A DNA stretch of 64,000 nt from an uncultured delta proteobacterium (GTDB lineage Bacteria > Desulfobacterota > Syntrophia > Syntrophales > UBA8958), in NCBI GenBank assembly GCA_903885795.1, contig CAISJV010000001.1:124001-188000 (forward strand). Reading direction: 5' to 3'. Below, one piece after another: positions 26,917 through 35,499 of this stretch; within the stretch, counting starts at the first letter, position 1; each line of letters begins with the position of its first letter. Made by a program: the position numbers and the translations under genes. Under the pieces are notes generated by a model. The model saw only the letters and a list, made by a program, of their open reading frames with translations. It was not told the origin of the DNA and ran no database searches.

Positions 26917-27735
26917 GTGAAACAGGAAAAAACCAAGCTGGGCAAATTTGAAATGCAGCTTCTCGCCTATGCCCAGTTCAGGGAAAAAGAATTCATCTCC
27001 TCGGGCGAAATTGCCTCCGCCTTGGCTATTAGTGCCGAACAGGAGTGGAAACTTCTCAATCGGATGACGACCTCCGGTCTGATTATCCGTTTGAAAAGGG
27101 GCGCCTATCTGGTCCCTTCCCGCATGCCTCCCGGCGGACGGTGGACCGTCAGCGGTTACTACATCCTCTCCAAACTCATGGAGGTCATTAAAGGCCAATA
27201 CCAGATCAGCGGCCCCAGCGCCTTTAACTTCCATGGCTTCGACGACCAGGTCCCGAACCGGATTTACGTTTATAATGACCGGATTTACGGAGAAAAGGAG
27301 ATCGGCGGAACTGATTTCGTCTTTATCAAGACGGACGTCAAGCGGTTGGGTTCGATAAAAAGCTTAAAGACGCCCGATGGCATCGACGCCGTCATGGTTA
27401 CCAAAACGAGGGCGCTGGTCGATGCCGTCTATGACTGGTCCCGGTACAACACCCTTCCGCGGGCCTACGGATGGATCGCGGAAACGCTGAAAACAGATCC
27501 GGACATCACCGAAAATTTGATTGACGATACACTCAAATACAGCAACAAAGGGACAATAAAGCGCATGGGATATCTGCTTGCTCAGCTCGGCATCACCGAT
27601 GATCGTCTCCTGGAAATGAAACGAAAACTCGGTCCTGCCAAGTCGCTGATCCCTTGGATACCCGGCCAGGCGGCAAAAGGCAGCGTCAATAAAGAGTGGG
27701 GGTTGATTGTCAATGGATCCATCCCGCGATCATAG
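26917..27735 (+). CDS. AbiEi-like antitoxin (type IV toxin-antitoxin system)
   Basis: A 272-residue cytosolic protein. The N-terminal winged-helix region (about 10-70: FEMQLLAYAQFREKEFISSG, LLNRMTTSGLIIRLKRGAYL) is the usual AbiEi DNA-binding domain. It is followed by the AbiEi antitoxin central part (YYILSKLMEV, YQISGPSAFNFHGF) and a C-terminal domain with TKTRALVDAVYDWSRY. AbiEi represses its own operon and counteracts the AbiEii nucleotidyltransferase without direct binding. GTG 26917 follows AAGGAAGGA. The gene overlaps abiEii by 23 bp. Size and order agree with the family. AbiE systems abort phage infection and can stabilise mobile DNA. Confidence 0.82.
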   Translation: MKQEKTKLGKFEMQLLAYAQFREKEFISSGEIASALAISAEQEWKLLNRMTTSGLIIRLKRGAYLVPSRMPPGGRWTVSGYYILSKLMEVIKGQYQISGPSAFNFHGFDDQVPNRIYVYNDRIYGEKEIGGTDFVFIKTDVKRLGSIKSLKTPDGIDAVMVTKTRALVDAVYDWSRYNTLPRAYGWIAETLKTDPDITENLIDDTLKYSNKGTIKRMGYLLAQLGITDDRLLEMKRKLGPAKSLIPWIPGQAAKGSVNKEWGLIVNGSIPRS

Positions 27736-28648
27736 GATCTCGGTCCACGAAGACCAGGCCTTCTTCCGTGAGGCGGTTCTTTTCACCGCCGGCCAAACAG
27801 GGTTGAACGCCACCCTCATCGAAAAGGATTATTTCTGCACCGTCCTTCTGCAGTATCTTTATGACCAGCCGGACAGCCCCCTGATTTTTCGGGGAGGCAC
27901 CTGCATCGGCAAGGTCTATGCCGATTTTTACCGGCTCAGCGAAGACCTCGATTTCATGATTTCGACTCCACCGGAAGCGAGCATTTCCGTGCGACGGGAA
28001 CGGATGGCGCCGGTCAGGGAATGGGTAAAGAAAATTTCAGAGGCGATGAACATCCTGACCCTCCCCGAGGACTTCACCGGTCATAACGGCTCTCGGCAGT
28101 ACGTCACTTATGTGACCTACCCATCCGTTTTTCTCACAGAAGAAGCGGCCCGTATCAAGATTGAAGTGGGTTTACGCGAAATGCCCTTGATGCTGCCCGT
28201 GCAAATGAAGGCCAAAACGCTCTTGATCAACCCTTTTACGCGAAAATCACTGGTTCCCGACATCGACTTGACCACCTTGTCCATGAAGGAGGCCATCGCC
28301 GAAAAGCTGCGGGCGGCATTGACACGATTGGAGCCGGCCATTCGGGACTTCTTCGATATCGATTATCTGGCCTCCCGGAATAAGATGGATCGCAATGATC
28401 GGCATCTTTTCCAACTTCTCGCTGAAAAACTGAAAGTACCGGGAAATCACCCTATCGATCTGTCTCCGGCACGCAAAGAGAAACTCAAGACCCAGATCAA
28501 CACGGAACTGAAACCGGTGCTACGTCCCGTGGATTTTGAAAGCTTTAATCTCGAACGGACATTCGATATTATTACGGAAATGAGTCATTTATTGAATGAT
28601 TCGTTTAAATCAAAAGCAAACAGCACCCAGTTTCAAAAAACCCGTTGA
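27713..28648 (+). CDS. AbiEii-like nucleotidyltransferase toxin
   Basis: A 311-residue protein of the AbiEii/AbiGii family, a DNA-polymerase-beta-like nucleotidyltransferase fold. Motif I, FRGGTCIGKVY, is at about residues 59-69. The catalytic acidic motif RLSEDLDF (74-81) has D78 and D80. The C-terminal helical region holds KEAIAEKLRAALTR and RDFFDIDYL, also conserved in the family. Known members transfer nucleotides to RNA acceptors and stop growth. All visible active-site residues are intact. ATG 27713 lies behind GTGGGGG and is preferred over TTG 27707. The gene lies just inside the repeat-bounded cassette and next to a restriction-endonuclease-like gene. Confidence 0.85.
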   Translation: MDPSRDHRISVHEDQAFFREAVLFTAGQTGLNATLIEKDYFCTVLLQYLYDQPDSPLIFRGGTCIGKVYADFYRLSEDLDFMISTPPEASISVRRERMAPVREWVKKISEAMNILTLPEDFTGHNGSRQYVTYVTYPSVFLTEEAARIKIEVGLREMPLMLPVQMKAKTLLINPFTRKSLVPDIDLTTLSMKEAIAEKLRAALTRLEPAIRDFFDIDYLASRNKMDRNDRHLFQLLAEKLKVPGNHPIDLSPARKEKLKTQINTELKPVLRPVDFESFNLERTFDIITEMSHLLNDSFKSKANSTQFQKTR

Positions 28649-28754
28649 CAACTATCAGCGTTGAACCGATGTTTAATTCAGACAAATAAATGCAAGGGAA
28701 CTCCATTCAGGTAAGTGAAATTAACGCCGTCTATTTATTTTGAAGGTTATGGAT

Positions 28755-29678
28755 ATGCAATTGTTTGATAATATGACATTTCTTCATCCGGTCGGTGTCT
28801 CTACTTTCAAGTACGGAGTAACCATTCCTGTTGAGGCGCAGACGGAGCGGATGTGCACCATTGAAAAAGGGAGCAAGACGCCTGTCACCATTCTGTTTGG
28901 CGCTGAAGAGTCAGTTATTGCTGAAATACGGAGGTTGAATAACAATCATGGTCATCTTCAGTTCAGGTATGAGAACAAGGGGCAGGAACGTTTACGGCAA
29001 TTTCTTCTGGGAACATTTGGCAGTCGAACAGATGGCAGTTTGCTTGAAGTGGTGGAAGTCTCACCATTTACTTTTCTGTTCAAACCGATACTGAATGACT
29101 CGTCGCCCTGCCTTTATATCAACGACATGTTACTACACAGACTTGAGCCTCAGACGGTGAAGGATTATGCGGAAATCGAGATGATCAAGGAATCGATTGC
29201 TTTAGTAAAATATGGCGCAGGATTAAACCAATCGGACTATAACGGAAGGATCAGCGAAGGGTTGGTGAAGCAAGGATGGAACTGCGAACAAAGAGTCATT
29301 GACGAATTGGGATTAAGGTGCGATTTTGAGAAAAACGGTGTATGGGTTGAAATCGAATTCGGCAATGCCCGTTCCTATTATCAGGATTACGTTAAGTTCA
29401 TGCTGGCAAAGAAATACCGTGATGCAAGACTTGGCCTGCTCCTTTGCCCAACTACCGCGTTTGCATCCCTGCTATGCGAGTTGGGGCGGCAACGTGCACG
29501 TGAAAACGTAGTACGTGAGCGCGCACCAGTTTATTCGGGGATGATGAGTTATGAGAAGGCAGTGCGGGAATTGCCGTATCTTGGATTTATGTTTCAGATG
29601 CCGATTGTTGTAGCGGGGGTTGGAGTGAGCGGTGAGACTCTGTTCGGAACCCAGGTGAGACAAGCAAAACCATTATGA
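28755..29678 (+). CDS. BglII/BstYI-type restriction endonuclease-like protein, no methyltransferase
   Basis: A 307-residue protein. The second half carries CDFEKNGVWVEIEFGNA, with D190, eight residues, E199, one residue, E201. This is the spacing of the BglII active site (Asp84, Glu93, Gln95), with Glu in place of Gln. The following SYYQDYVKFMLAKKYRDARLGLLLCP matches the BglII/BstYI fold family. The first 150 residues show no domain I recognise. ATG 28755 has GAAGG at 8-bp spacing; ATG 28749 is an alternative. No DNA methyltransferase is encoded nearby, so it may cut modified or foreign DNA, act as a conditional nuclease, or be a remnant. By eye its bases are more AT-rich than surrounding genes, which fits import. 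Confidence 0.68.
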   Translation: MQLFDNMTFLHPVGVSTFKYGVTIPVEAQTERMCTIEKGSKTPVTILFGAEESVIAEIRRLNNNHGHLQFRYENKGQERLRQFLLGTFGSRTDGSLLEVVEVSPFTFLFKPILNDSSPCLYINDMLLHRLEPQTVKDYAEIEMIKESIALVKYGAGLNQSDYNGRISEGLVKQGWNCEQRVIDELGLRCDFEKNGVWVEIEFGNARSYYQDYVKFMLAKKYRDARLGLLLCPTTAFASLLCELGRQRARENVVRERAPVYSGMMSYEKAVRELPYLGFMFQMPIVVAGVGVSGETLFGTQVRQAKPL

Positions 29679-29786
29679 ACCACAGCAAGCTTTTCCAGTC
29701 GTAATTAGTGAAATTATCTGCCTCTATGTGGCGTTCAACTGGCAACCCAATCCCTGAATTGCTTGTTGCCAGCAGAGCTGTGGTTC
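29677..29786. repeat. Nested inverted repeats after the nuclease gene
   Basis: Outer arms GAACCACAGC (29677-29686) and GCTGTGGTTC (29777-29786) enclose inner arms CTGGCAAC (29739-29746) and GTTGCCAG (29765-29772). The outer left arm overlaps the end of the nuclease gene. It could form a cruciform-like or RNA structure, or be a mobile-element end; no T-run is present. Confidence 0.45.
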
Positions 29787-29810
29787 CCGAAATTGATGTC
29801 GGAGCTCCGA

Positions 29811-30063
29811 CATAGGATAATTAGTTGATATGATAGAGCAATTTACGACTGCTTTTAAGTTTTCCTTCAAAAAATCTTCGGATTACGGTCCCCAGCCGGG
29901 CGGTTGCGACAGGATATCAGGGCCGGCAACGGGACAAAAATAGCAAGAAATGAGCTGCGACAAAGTCACTGGCTGTTGTTTAAATCCTTGTATATATTAG
30001 TTAATAATCAAGGAGAGTCCTGCTGTTCCTCCTGCATCGTCGGATGCTTGGGGCAGAAAAGGG
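29811..30063 (+). repeat. 253-bp direct repeat, copy B (right boundary of defence cassette)
   Basis: Same-orientation partner of 26426-26678. The two copies bracket abiEi, abiEii and the BglII-like gene. Between this copy and the ATPase, 30064-30237 holds no gene. Confidence 0.85.
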
Positions 30064-30237
30064 TGAGGCTGTAAGGTTTCGTAGGACAACCTGAAGCAGG
30101 TTATAAGCGATGAGCCGCCAGATTCATCCCCCCTTCCTTTTCAGCTACAGCGTAGTTTTTCAGTAAATCTTATTGGGAGTCATGTTGTCAAGTCCCCCAT
30201 TACGCCGCCCTGGTGACGCCGGTCGGCATATCAATTC

Positions 30238-30266
30238 TTGACTTTGCTCAGGCAAATGAGCATTAG
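30238..30266 (+). promoter_or_regulatory. Promoter and inverted repeat before the DUF4143 ATPase
   Basis: TTGACT (30238-30243), 17 bp and CATTAG form a weak promoter. Inside the spacer lies TGCTCA-N6-TGAGCA (30245-30262), identical in arms and spacing to 26719-26736. A repressor bound there would block the promoter. Confidence 0.4.
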
Positions 30267-30304
30267 TGATCATAATTTTGGACATAATTGCGTAGAGGCA
30301 CAAA

Positions 30305-31522
30305 ATGTATAAAGATCAAGCATATAAATTGTTGCTGGAGCGGTTTCGGGGGGAGCGGCGCTTTATCCAGGTGTTGAGCGGTCCCCGGGAAACGGGGAAG
30401 ACCACCCTCGTCCGCAAGCTTCTCGATGAAATAGCGCTTCTTAAGTGGTACGTCACGGCAGAAGGGCGGGCAGGGAGGGATCTGCCTTGGCTGGAGATGC
30501 AGTGGCGCAACGGGCGGGCCAAAGTGGAAATTAACCGGATCCGCAACAGAGGCCTTTTGGTAATTGAAGAAATCGAGCGGATTCCCGGCTGGGCGGAGAC
30601 GGTGCAACGCCTGTGGGATGAAGACACCGCCGCCGGCATGAACCTCCATGTCCTGGTAGTAGGCTCCTCATCCCTGTCGATGGAACAGGGGCTCACGGAA
30701 AATCTGGCGGGGCGCTTTGAGCTGATCCCGATCACGCCGGGGCTTTTCCCGGAAATGGCGGCGACCTTCGGGATGACCCTGAATCAATACCTCTATTACG
30801 GCGGCTATCCAGAGGGGGCGGATCTCATGAAGTCCCCCAAGCGGTGGATCCGCTATATCAACGATTTGCTCGTGGAAACGTCCATTTCCCGGGATATCCT
30901 GCAGACGACGCGGGTGGACAAGCCGTCCCTTCTCCATGATCTTCTTGCCATCGCCTGCGACAATTCCTGTCAGATTCTCTCCTATCGCAACCTCCTCGCC
31001 CGCCTCCCCGCGGCCGGCAATACGACGACCCTGGCCCACTATCTGCGGTTGCTCCAGGGGGCAGGGCTCGCGGCGGGGTTGCCGAAATACGCCGGTCCGG
31101 GAGAAGAGACCGCCGCCGATGAGGGGAACTACCGTCAGCGGGGTTCCAGCCCCAAACTCCTCGCCCTGAATACGGCCCTCATCACGGCCCGGGCGGATCA
31201 GGATTTCGATCTGGCCCGGACCGACCCGGACCTCTGGGGGCGGGTCATGGAAACGGCGGTGGGGGCTCATTGCATCCACGCCGCGGCGGGGACCGATATC
31301 TCCGTCTATTATTGGGCGGGGCAGAACCGGGAAGTTGATTTTGTCCTGGCCAGGGGAAAGGAATTGGCGGCCCTGGAAGTGGTAACAGATCGGAGAAAGC
31401 AGACGGCGTCGGGCCTGGAGCTGTTTTGCCGCCTCTACCCGGTGCAGCGGCGGCATATAATCGGACTCGCTGGCCTCCCCCTTGATGCCTTTTTCCGGAC
31501 GCCTCTGGCGGATCTTTTTTGA
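30305..31522 (+). CDS. AAA-type ATPase with DUF4143 domain
   Basis: A 405-residue cytosolic protein. Walker A GPRETGKTT is at residues 26-34 and a Walker B-like LLVIEEIER at 84-92. A sensor-like LVVGSSSLSMEQ follows with the LAGRFELIPITPGLFPE segment. The C-terminal DUF4143 part (about 200-405) includes SRDILQTTRVDKPSLLHDLLAIA and the nuclease-like strand pattern VYYWAGQNREVDFVLARGKELAALEV, which looks like the ExxxD..K core of PD-(D/E)XK folds. These proteins are abundant in anaerobes, often recently transferred, and have no firm function; defence or TA-like roles have been proposed. A short sequence after its stop (ATAGAATAATTAG, 31522-31534) resembles the first bases of the 253-bp repeat. 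Confidence 0.82.
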   Translation: MYKDQAYKLLLERFRGERRFIQVLSGPRETGKTTLVRKLLDEIALLKWYVTAEGRAGRDLPWLEMQWRNGRAKVEINRIRNRGLLVIEEIERIPGWAETVQRLWDEDTAAGMNLHVLVVGSSSLSMEQGLTENLAGRFELIPITPGLFPEMAATFGMTLNQYLYYGGYPEGADLMKSPKRWIRYINDLLVETSISRDILQTTRVDKPSLLHDLLAIACDNSCQILSYRNLLARLPAAGNTTTLAHYLRLLQGAGLAAGLPKYAGPGEETAADEGNYRQRGSSPKLLALNTALITARADQDFDLARTDPDLWGRVMETAVGAHCIHAAAGTDISVYYWAGQNREVDFVLARGKELAALEVVTDRRKQTASGLELFCRLYPVQRRHIIGLAGLPLDAFFRTPLADLF

Positions 31523-31680
31523 TAGAATAATTAGAGCATGGTATAAGCCGGTAGTGCAAATTATTGTTGCCATTTTGGTTATCAATATGTATTGGCTAAT
31601 TCTGGGTGAAAGATGGTATTAAGATGCTAAACAAACTTCGGGGAACATAACCCTGAGGGGTTAAATTAAAGGAGGTTAGA

Positions 31681-32580
31681 ATGAAAATATTTAAATTAGC
31701 GGGTATTTTATTTGTTTGTTTATCACTTTTATTTGTCACGGATGTCTCTGGCGCTCCGAAGCGGAAAGATGTGAAGCAAGATCCGCCCGATCTGCTTGTC
31801 AAGATAGGCGACAAGGTGATCACCAAGAGGGAATTTGACGCACGGATTGCCGGGCTGCCTGCGGAATCACAGAAGCGTCTCAAGACGGAACAGCAAAAAA
31901 AAGCATATCTGGATTTGCTGGTTCAATCCGAGCTTCTGGCCCTGGAGGCGCAATCCCTAAGGATAGACAAGGAAACGGCTATTGCCTTACGCATGGACGA
32001 TTTGAAGACCAATCTCCTCGCCCAGGAATATATGCAGCGGCAATTGGCAAAACTCCCCAAGATTACAGACCGTGACATAGAGAAATACTATAGCGACCAC
32101 AAAGCCGAACTGGTAACCCCGCCCATGGTCCGGGCGCAACATATCCTCATCAGGGTGGACAGCAAGGCGAAGGAGGATGAGGTCAAAGCCGCCTATAACA
32201 AGACAAACGGTATCCGCGACGAGGCGGTCAAAGGGGCGGACTTCGGTAAACTGGCAGAGAAATATTCAGAGGACGAGGCAAACAAAGTGAACGGCGGCAA
32301 CATCGGCTTCTTTACCCGGGACCGCGTCATCCCCGAAATCTCTCAGCAGGCCTTTAACATGAAGGTAGGTGAAATCAGCCAACCGGTGAAGACCACATTA
32401 GGATACCATATCATCAAGGTAAACGAAAAAACTGATGCCAAACAGTTGACCCTTGTGGAGGCTTCCCCCCGCATCCGGACGTTCCTGGAAAATACGCGGC
32501 AACAGGAACTATTGAAGAAGGAAATTGATCGCCTGAAAGGCAAGTACCGTCTCGTCGCCTATCCGGAAAAACTTAAGTAA
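31681..32580 (+). CDS. Periplasmic parvulin-type peptidyl-prolyl isomerase (SurA/PrsA-like)
   Basis: A 299-residue exported protein. A signal peptide (KLAGILFVCLSLLFVTDVSG) is followed by a SurA-N-like helical part (about 38-130) beginning with VITKREFDARI. The parvulin domain (about 143-255) has RAQHILIRVD, SEDEANKVNGGNIGFF and TTLGYHIIKV. It would assist folding of outer-membrane or secreted proteins in the periplasm. A perfect AAAGGAGG site precedes ATG 31681. It stands alone between an ATPase and a solute-binding protein. At about 300 residues with a single parvulin domain, it resembles the foldase class more than the two-domain SurA. Confidence 0.85.
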   Translation: MKIFKLAGILFVCLSLLFVTDVSGAPKRKDVKQDPPDLLVKIGDKVITKREFDARIAGLPAESQKRLKTEQQKKAYLDLLVQSELLALEAQSLRIDKETAIALRMDDLKTNLLAQEYMQRQLAKLPKITDRDIEKYYSDHKAELVTPPMVRAQHILIRVDSKAKEDEVKAAYNKTNGIRDEAVKGADFGKLAEKYSEDEANKVNGGNIGFFTRDRVIPEISQQAFNMKVGEISQPVKTTLGYHIIKVNEKTDAKQLTLVEASPRIRTFLENTRQQELLKKEIDRLKGKYRLVAYPEKLK

Positions 32581-32730
32581 CTTACGGCAATGCTCGCAAG
32601 CAAGTTGTAATAAATGATGTTCTTTTCATCAATCATTATGATACGCAGGACATATATGTTGACGGTTGGGTGAGAGCAGTATTTCTATCCCAGCTTCGAC
32701 TCAATGAACGGAAGAAGAAAGGTGACGAAA

Positions 32731-33498
32731 ATGGCGAAAAAATGGTTTTTGATTATATCCTTCTTTGGAATCATCCTCTTAATGTCGGGATGTGGGGGAG
32801 GAAAGAAAATGCAGACACTGCAACTCGTGACGGAAAATTACCCCCCCATCACGTTTATGAAAGATGGGCAGGTGACCGGTTTTGCCACGGAAGTAGTTCA
32901 GGAAATCCTCAAGCGCCAGAATCATCCCGATAACATCAGGATGATGGCCTGGGATGACGCCTACAATTTGGCCCTGACAGAAAAGAACGTTGTTCTCTTC
33001 AGCACCACCCGTACCGACAAGCGGGAGATGCTCTTTAAATGGGTAGGACCCATTGGAAGTTACCGTGATGTTCTTTACACTAAAAAAGGCTCCGGTATAA
33101 TTCTCAACAGCCTGGAAGATGCCAAGAAGGTTGGGAAAATAGGCGTCGTGGATGGCTGGTTTTCAAAAGAGTTCCTGACCGGCCTCGGCTTTAAGAACCT
33201 GAAAAGTTCAAAGCTGCCGAAAGATAACGCGAAGGGCCTCGTGGAAGGGAAATTGGACCTCTGTGCCTTCACAGACATGACAGCTCCCGATATCCTAAAG
33301 GATGCTGGTTACAGTATGGATGATATTGTCCCGGCTTACGTCATCAAGAACTATGAGTTTTATATCGCCTTTTCCAAAGAAACGCCCGATGAGATCGTGA
33401 ATAAATGGCGCCGGAGCTTCGATGAGATGAAGAAGGATGGCAGTTTTGACAAGATTTCCAAAAAATGGCTTCCCGTCGGAGAATCTGCGGCAAAATAG
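32731..33498 (+). CDS. Extracellular solute-binding lipoprotein, family 3
   Basis: A 255-residue protein with a lipoprotein signal (FFGIILLMSGC; lipobox LMSGC), so it is anchored to a membrane on the periplasmic side. The SBP_bac_3 fold is evident from LVTENYPPITFMKDGQVTGFATEVVQEIL at the start, MMAWDDAYNLAL, the ligand-hinge FSTTRTDKREMLFKWVGP and a closing FDEMKKDGSFDKISKKWLP. Family members bind polar amino acids or similar ligands. No ABC permease genes are adjacent, so it may be an orphan binding protein or a sensor partner. ATG 32731 has AAAGGTG at 6-bp spacing and directly precedes the lysine-rich signal peptide, so it is preferred over ATG 32704. Confidence 0.82.
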   Translation: MAKKWFLIISFFGIILLMSGCGGGKKMQTLQLVTENYPPITFMKDGQVTGFATEVVQEILKRQNHPDNIRMMAWDDAYNLALTEKNVVLFSTTRTDKREMLFKWVGPIGSYRDVLYTKKGSGIILNSLEDAKKVGKIGVVDGWFSKEFLTGLGFKNLKSSKLPKDNAKGLVEGKLDLCAFTDMTAPDILKDAGYSMDDIVPAYVIKNYEFYIAFSKETPDEIVNKWRRSFDEMKKDGSFDKISKKWLPVGESAAK

Positions 33499-33512
33499 GT
33501 TATCGCAAATCC

Positions 33513-34209
33513 ATATGGCGCCATCCATTATTGCTGTGATGGTGGGGAAACGCGCCAAAGAGGTAAAACCAGGAGAGTGGATTAGCGGTTCCGGCTGGGA
33601 TGAAGGATATCTGAAAGAGTGTCTGGAAAATCCCGGCGCCAGACATCCCACCCGTTGGGATATTGACCAACAAACTCCCAACAACCCGGTCTGTCTGGTA
33701 GATTTCTCCGGTCATAACACCTGGTGCAACAGCAAGGCACTGGAACTGGCAAAGGTAACTAAAAATACCCCACCCAGATTATGTCGGCAATTATTGAATT
33801 CATGGGCAACATTGTGGGAACTGAAAAATCAGCCAATCAGTGGCCGCTGGGTTATTTTAATAAAGCCGGCATCCGGGTGACCCAGAGTTCAGATACACCA
33901 GTGGTTGTCCCGAACTGGCAACAGGGGATAAAAAACTGTCTGCTGAGAGAGTCCATGGCGTCAGGCAAAGTATTTGGCCCGCATCACAGGATTCCAATCA
34001 AAGAGGCCATCCGGCAGTACACCATCAACGGCGCCTATCAGGATCATCAGGAGGATATTAAAGGCTCCATCGAACCCGGCAAACTGGCCGACTTAGTGGT
34101 GCTTGGCGAGGATATTCTGGCCATCGATCCTCACAAAATCATCGATATTCCGGTCCTAATGACCATTGTGGGCGGAAAAATCGTTTTTAGCTCAATCAGT
34201 AATCATTGA
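33513..34209 (+). pseudogene. Amidohydrolase (YtcJ-like) pseudogene, multiple deletions
   Basis: Two fragments in different frames keep recognisable parts of a metal-dependent amidohydrolase. The 5' piece (about 33513-33785) reads KPGEWISGSGWDEGYL, then PTRWDIDQQTPNNPVCLVDFSGH and NSKALELAKVTKNTP. The 3' piece (about 33845-34206) reads KAGIRVTQSSDTPVV and ends with SIEPGKLADLVVLGEDIL and IVGGKIVF. Intact family members are over 500 residues, so the N-terminal metal site and most of the barrel are gone. No start codon with a ribosome site is seen. It follows the solute-binding gene directly and could once have belonged to the same transcript. Confidence 0.72.
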
Positions 34210-34414
34210 TTTCCTTTTCAGAATATATGATATAAATACCCAGTTATGTGAGGGCCTGTGACCAGCGGATAGATAGTTGCAATAATGCGGCACCGTCTGG
34301 ATAACCAGGCTGTAAACTGAGAATACAAACTTCAGCCAACATATTCACGATATTTTTGAATGCCTATGGGGTTGGATATGCAAAGGTCGGAGTAGTAATA
34401 GTGAAGGAGGGAAA

Positions 34415-35332
34415 GTGAAATACTTTTGCGGGTTACTTTTGGGAGCATTGTGTCTTGTTGGAGTCTGCGCAGCGGGTGATCAACAGAATCAAAATACTTT
34501 GCAGGAGCAACGCACCTCATCAAGCGAGCTAGACAAGCAAATAGACATTCTTGCCAAACAGATAATTAGCAGCTTGGATGCTCAGAAAACCCGTAAAATT
34601 GCGGTAATCGAGTTCACCAGTCTTGAGGGAAACGTATCGGGATTAGGGAAGTATTTGGCGGAAGAATTAACTACCCGCTTGTTTCGAACTGGCAGATTTC
34701 TGATTATTGAGCGACAACTGATGAAAAAAATGATGGAAGAGCAGAAGCTCAGTGCAACGGGATTGATCGATGCAAAGACCGCTTCAAAGTTCGGTCAGAT
34801 ATTAGGAGTTGACGCACTTACGACCGGCACGATAGCTGATCTGAATACCAGTGTTAAAATTAATGCCCGCTTGATCGCTGTGGAAACTGGTTCAGTGTTC
34901 GCTGTCGCTTCCGTCAAAGTTCCGATGAATAAAGAAGTTGAAATACTATTGGGAAAGAATCCCGGTGCGGCAGACAGATCTGATGTAAGACGCTTCGATG
35001 GAACCTGGGATGTTATTATTGCGTGCTCTCCACATGAAGGAGCCCTCGGCTACACGTATGAATTTACCTCCTCCGTGAAGGATGGCGTTTTTCACGGCCA
35101 GCATGGAACGGATGGTATAGCGCCCTGCCTTACCCTCAACGGGAAAATTAACCCCGACGGCAGTGCAGTCATCAGGGCAAACGGACTCACGGGTAACCCC
35201 AAATATAGTATTAATAACATGAATAGGAACAAGCCATATTCATATCACATAGATGCAAGTTTTGCAGATTCCCGAGGCACTGGCAAACGGATACAGACCC
35301 GCAGTTGCAATTTGACATTTCTCAAACGGTGA
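34415..35332 (+). CDS. FlgO-like outer-membrane/periplasmic protein with extra C-terminal domain
   Basis: A 305-residue exported protein. GTG 34415 follows GAAGGAGGG. The signal peptide is short (FCGLLLGALCLVGVCAA, possibly a lipoprotein since Cys occurs in the segment). Residues about 45-175 form the FlgO/CsgG-like region: QIISSLDAQKTRKIAVIEFTSL, LAEELTTRLFRTGRFLIIERQLM and LGVDALTTGTIADLNTSVKINARLI. Residues about 190-305 are an additional beta-rich domain beginning RRFDGTWDVIIACSP, with three Cys, for which I know no function. In many bacteria FlgO-like proteins are not flagellar and act in surface structures. No flagellar gene is near. Confidence 0.72.
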   Translation: MKYFCGLLLGALCLVGVCAAGDQQNQNTLQEQRTSSSELDKQIDILAKQIISSLDAQKTRKIAVIEFTSLEGNVSGLGKYLAEELTTRLFRTGRFLIIERQLMKKMMEEQKLSATGLIDAKTASKFGQILGVDALTTGTIADLNTSVKINARLIAVETGSVFAVASVKVPMNKEVEILLGKNPGAADRSDVRRFDGTWDVIIACSPHEGALGYTYEFTSSVKDGVFHGQHGTDGIAPCLTLNGKINPDGSAVIRANGLTGNPKYSINNMNRNKPYSYHIDASFADSRGTGKRIQTRSCNLTFLKR

Positions 35333-35499
35333 TCTGATATTTCCTCTTCCGTGGCTGGCACCTTGCCTGACCGTAATAGTAAAAAATGCTCGTCATACTT
35401 TCCGCATGTATAATCCTGTCCATAGTGTGAATTCCGCGAATAACTACGGAAGATTCATCATTACAATAATGTAAGATCTATATGAAAAATAAAGGGTAT

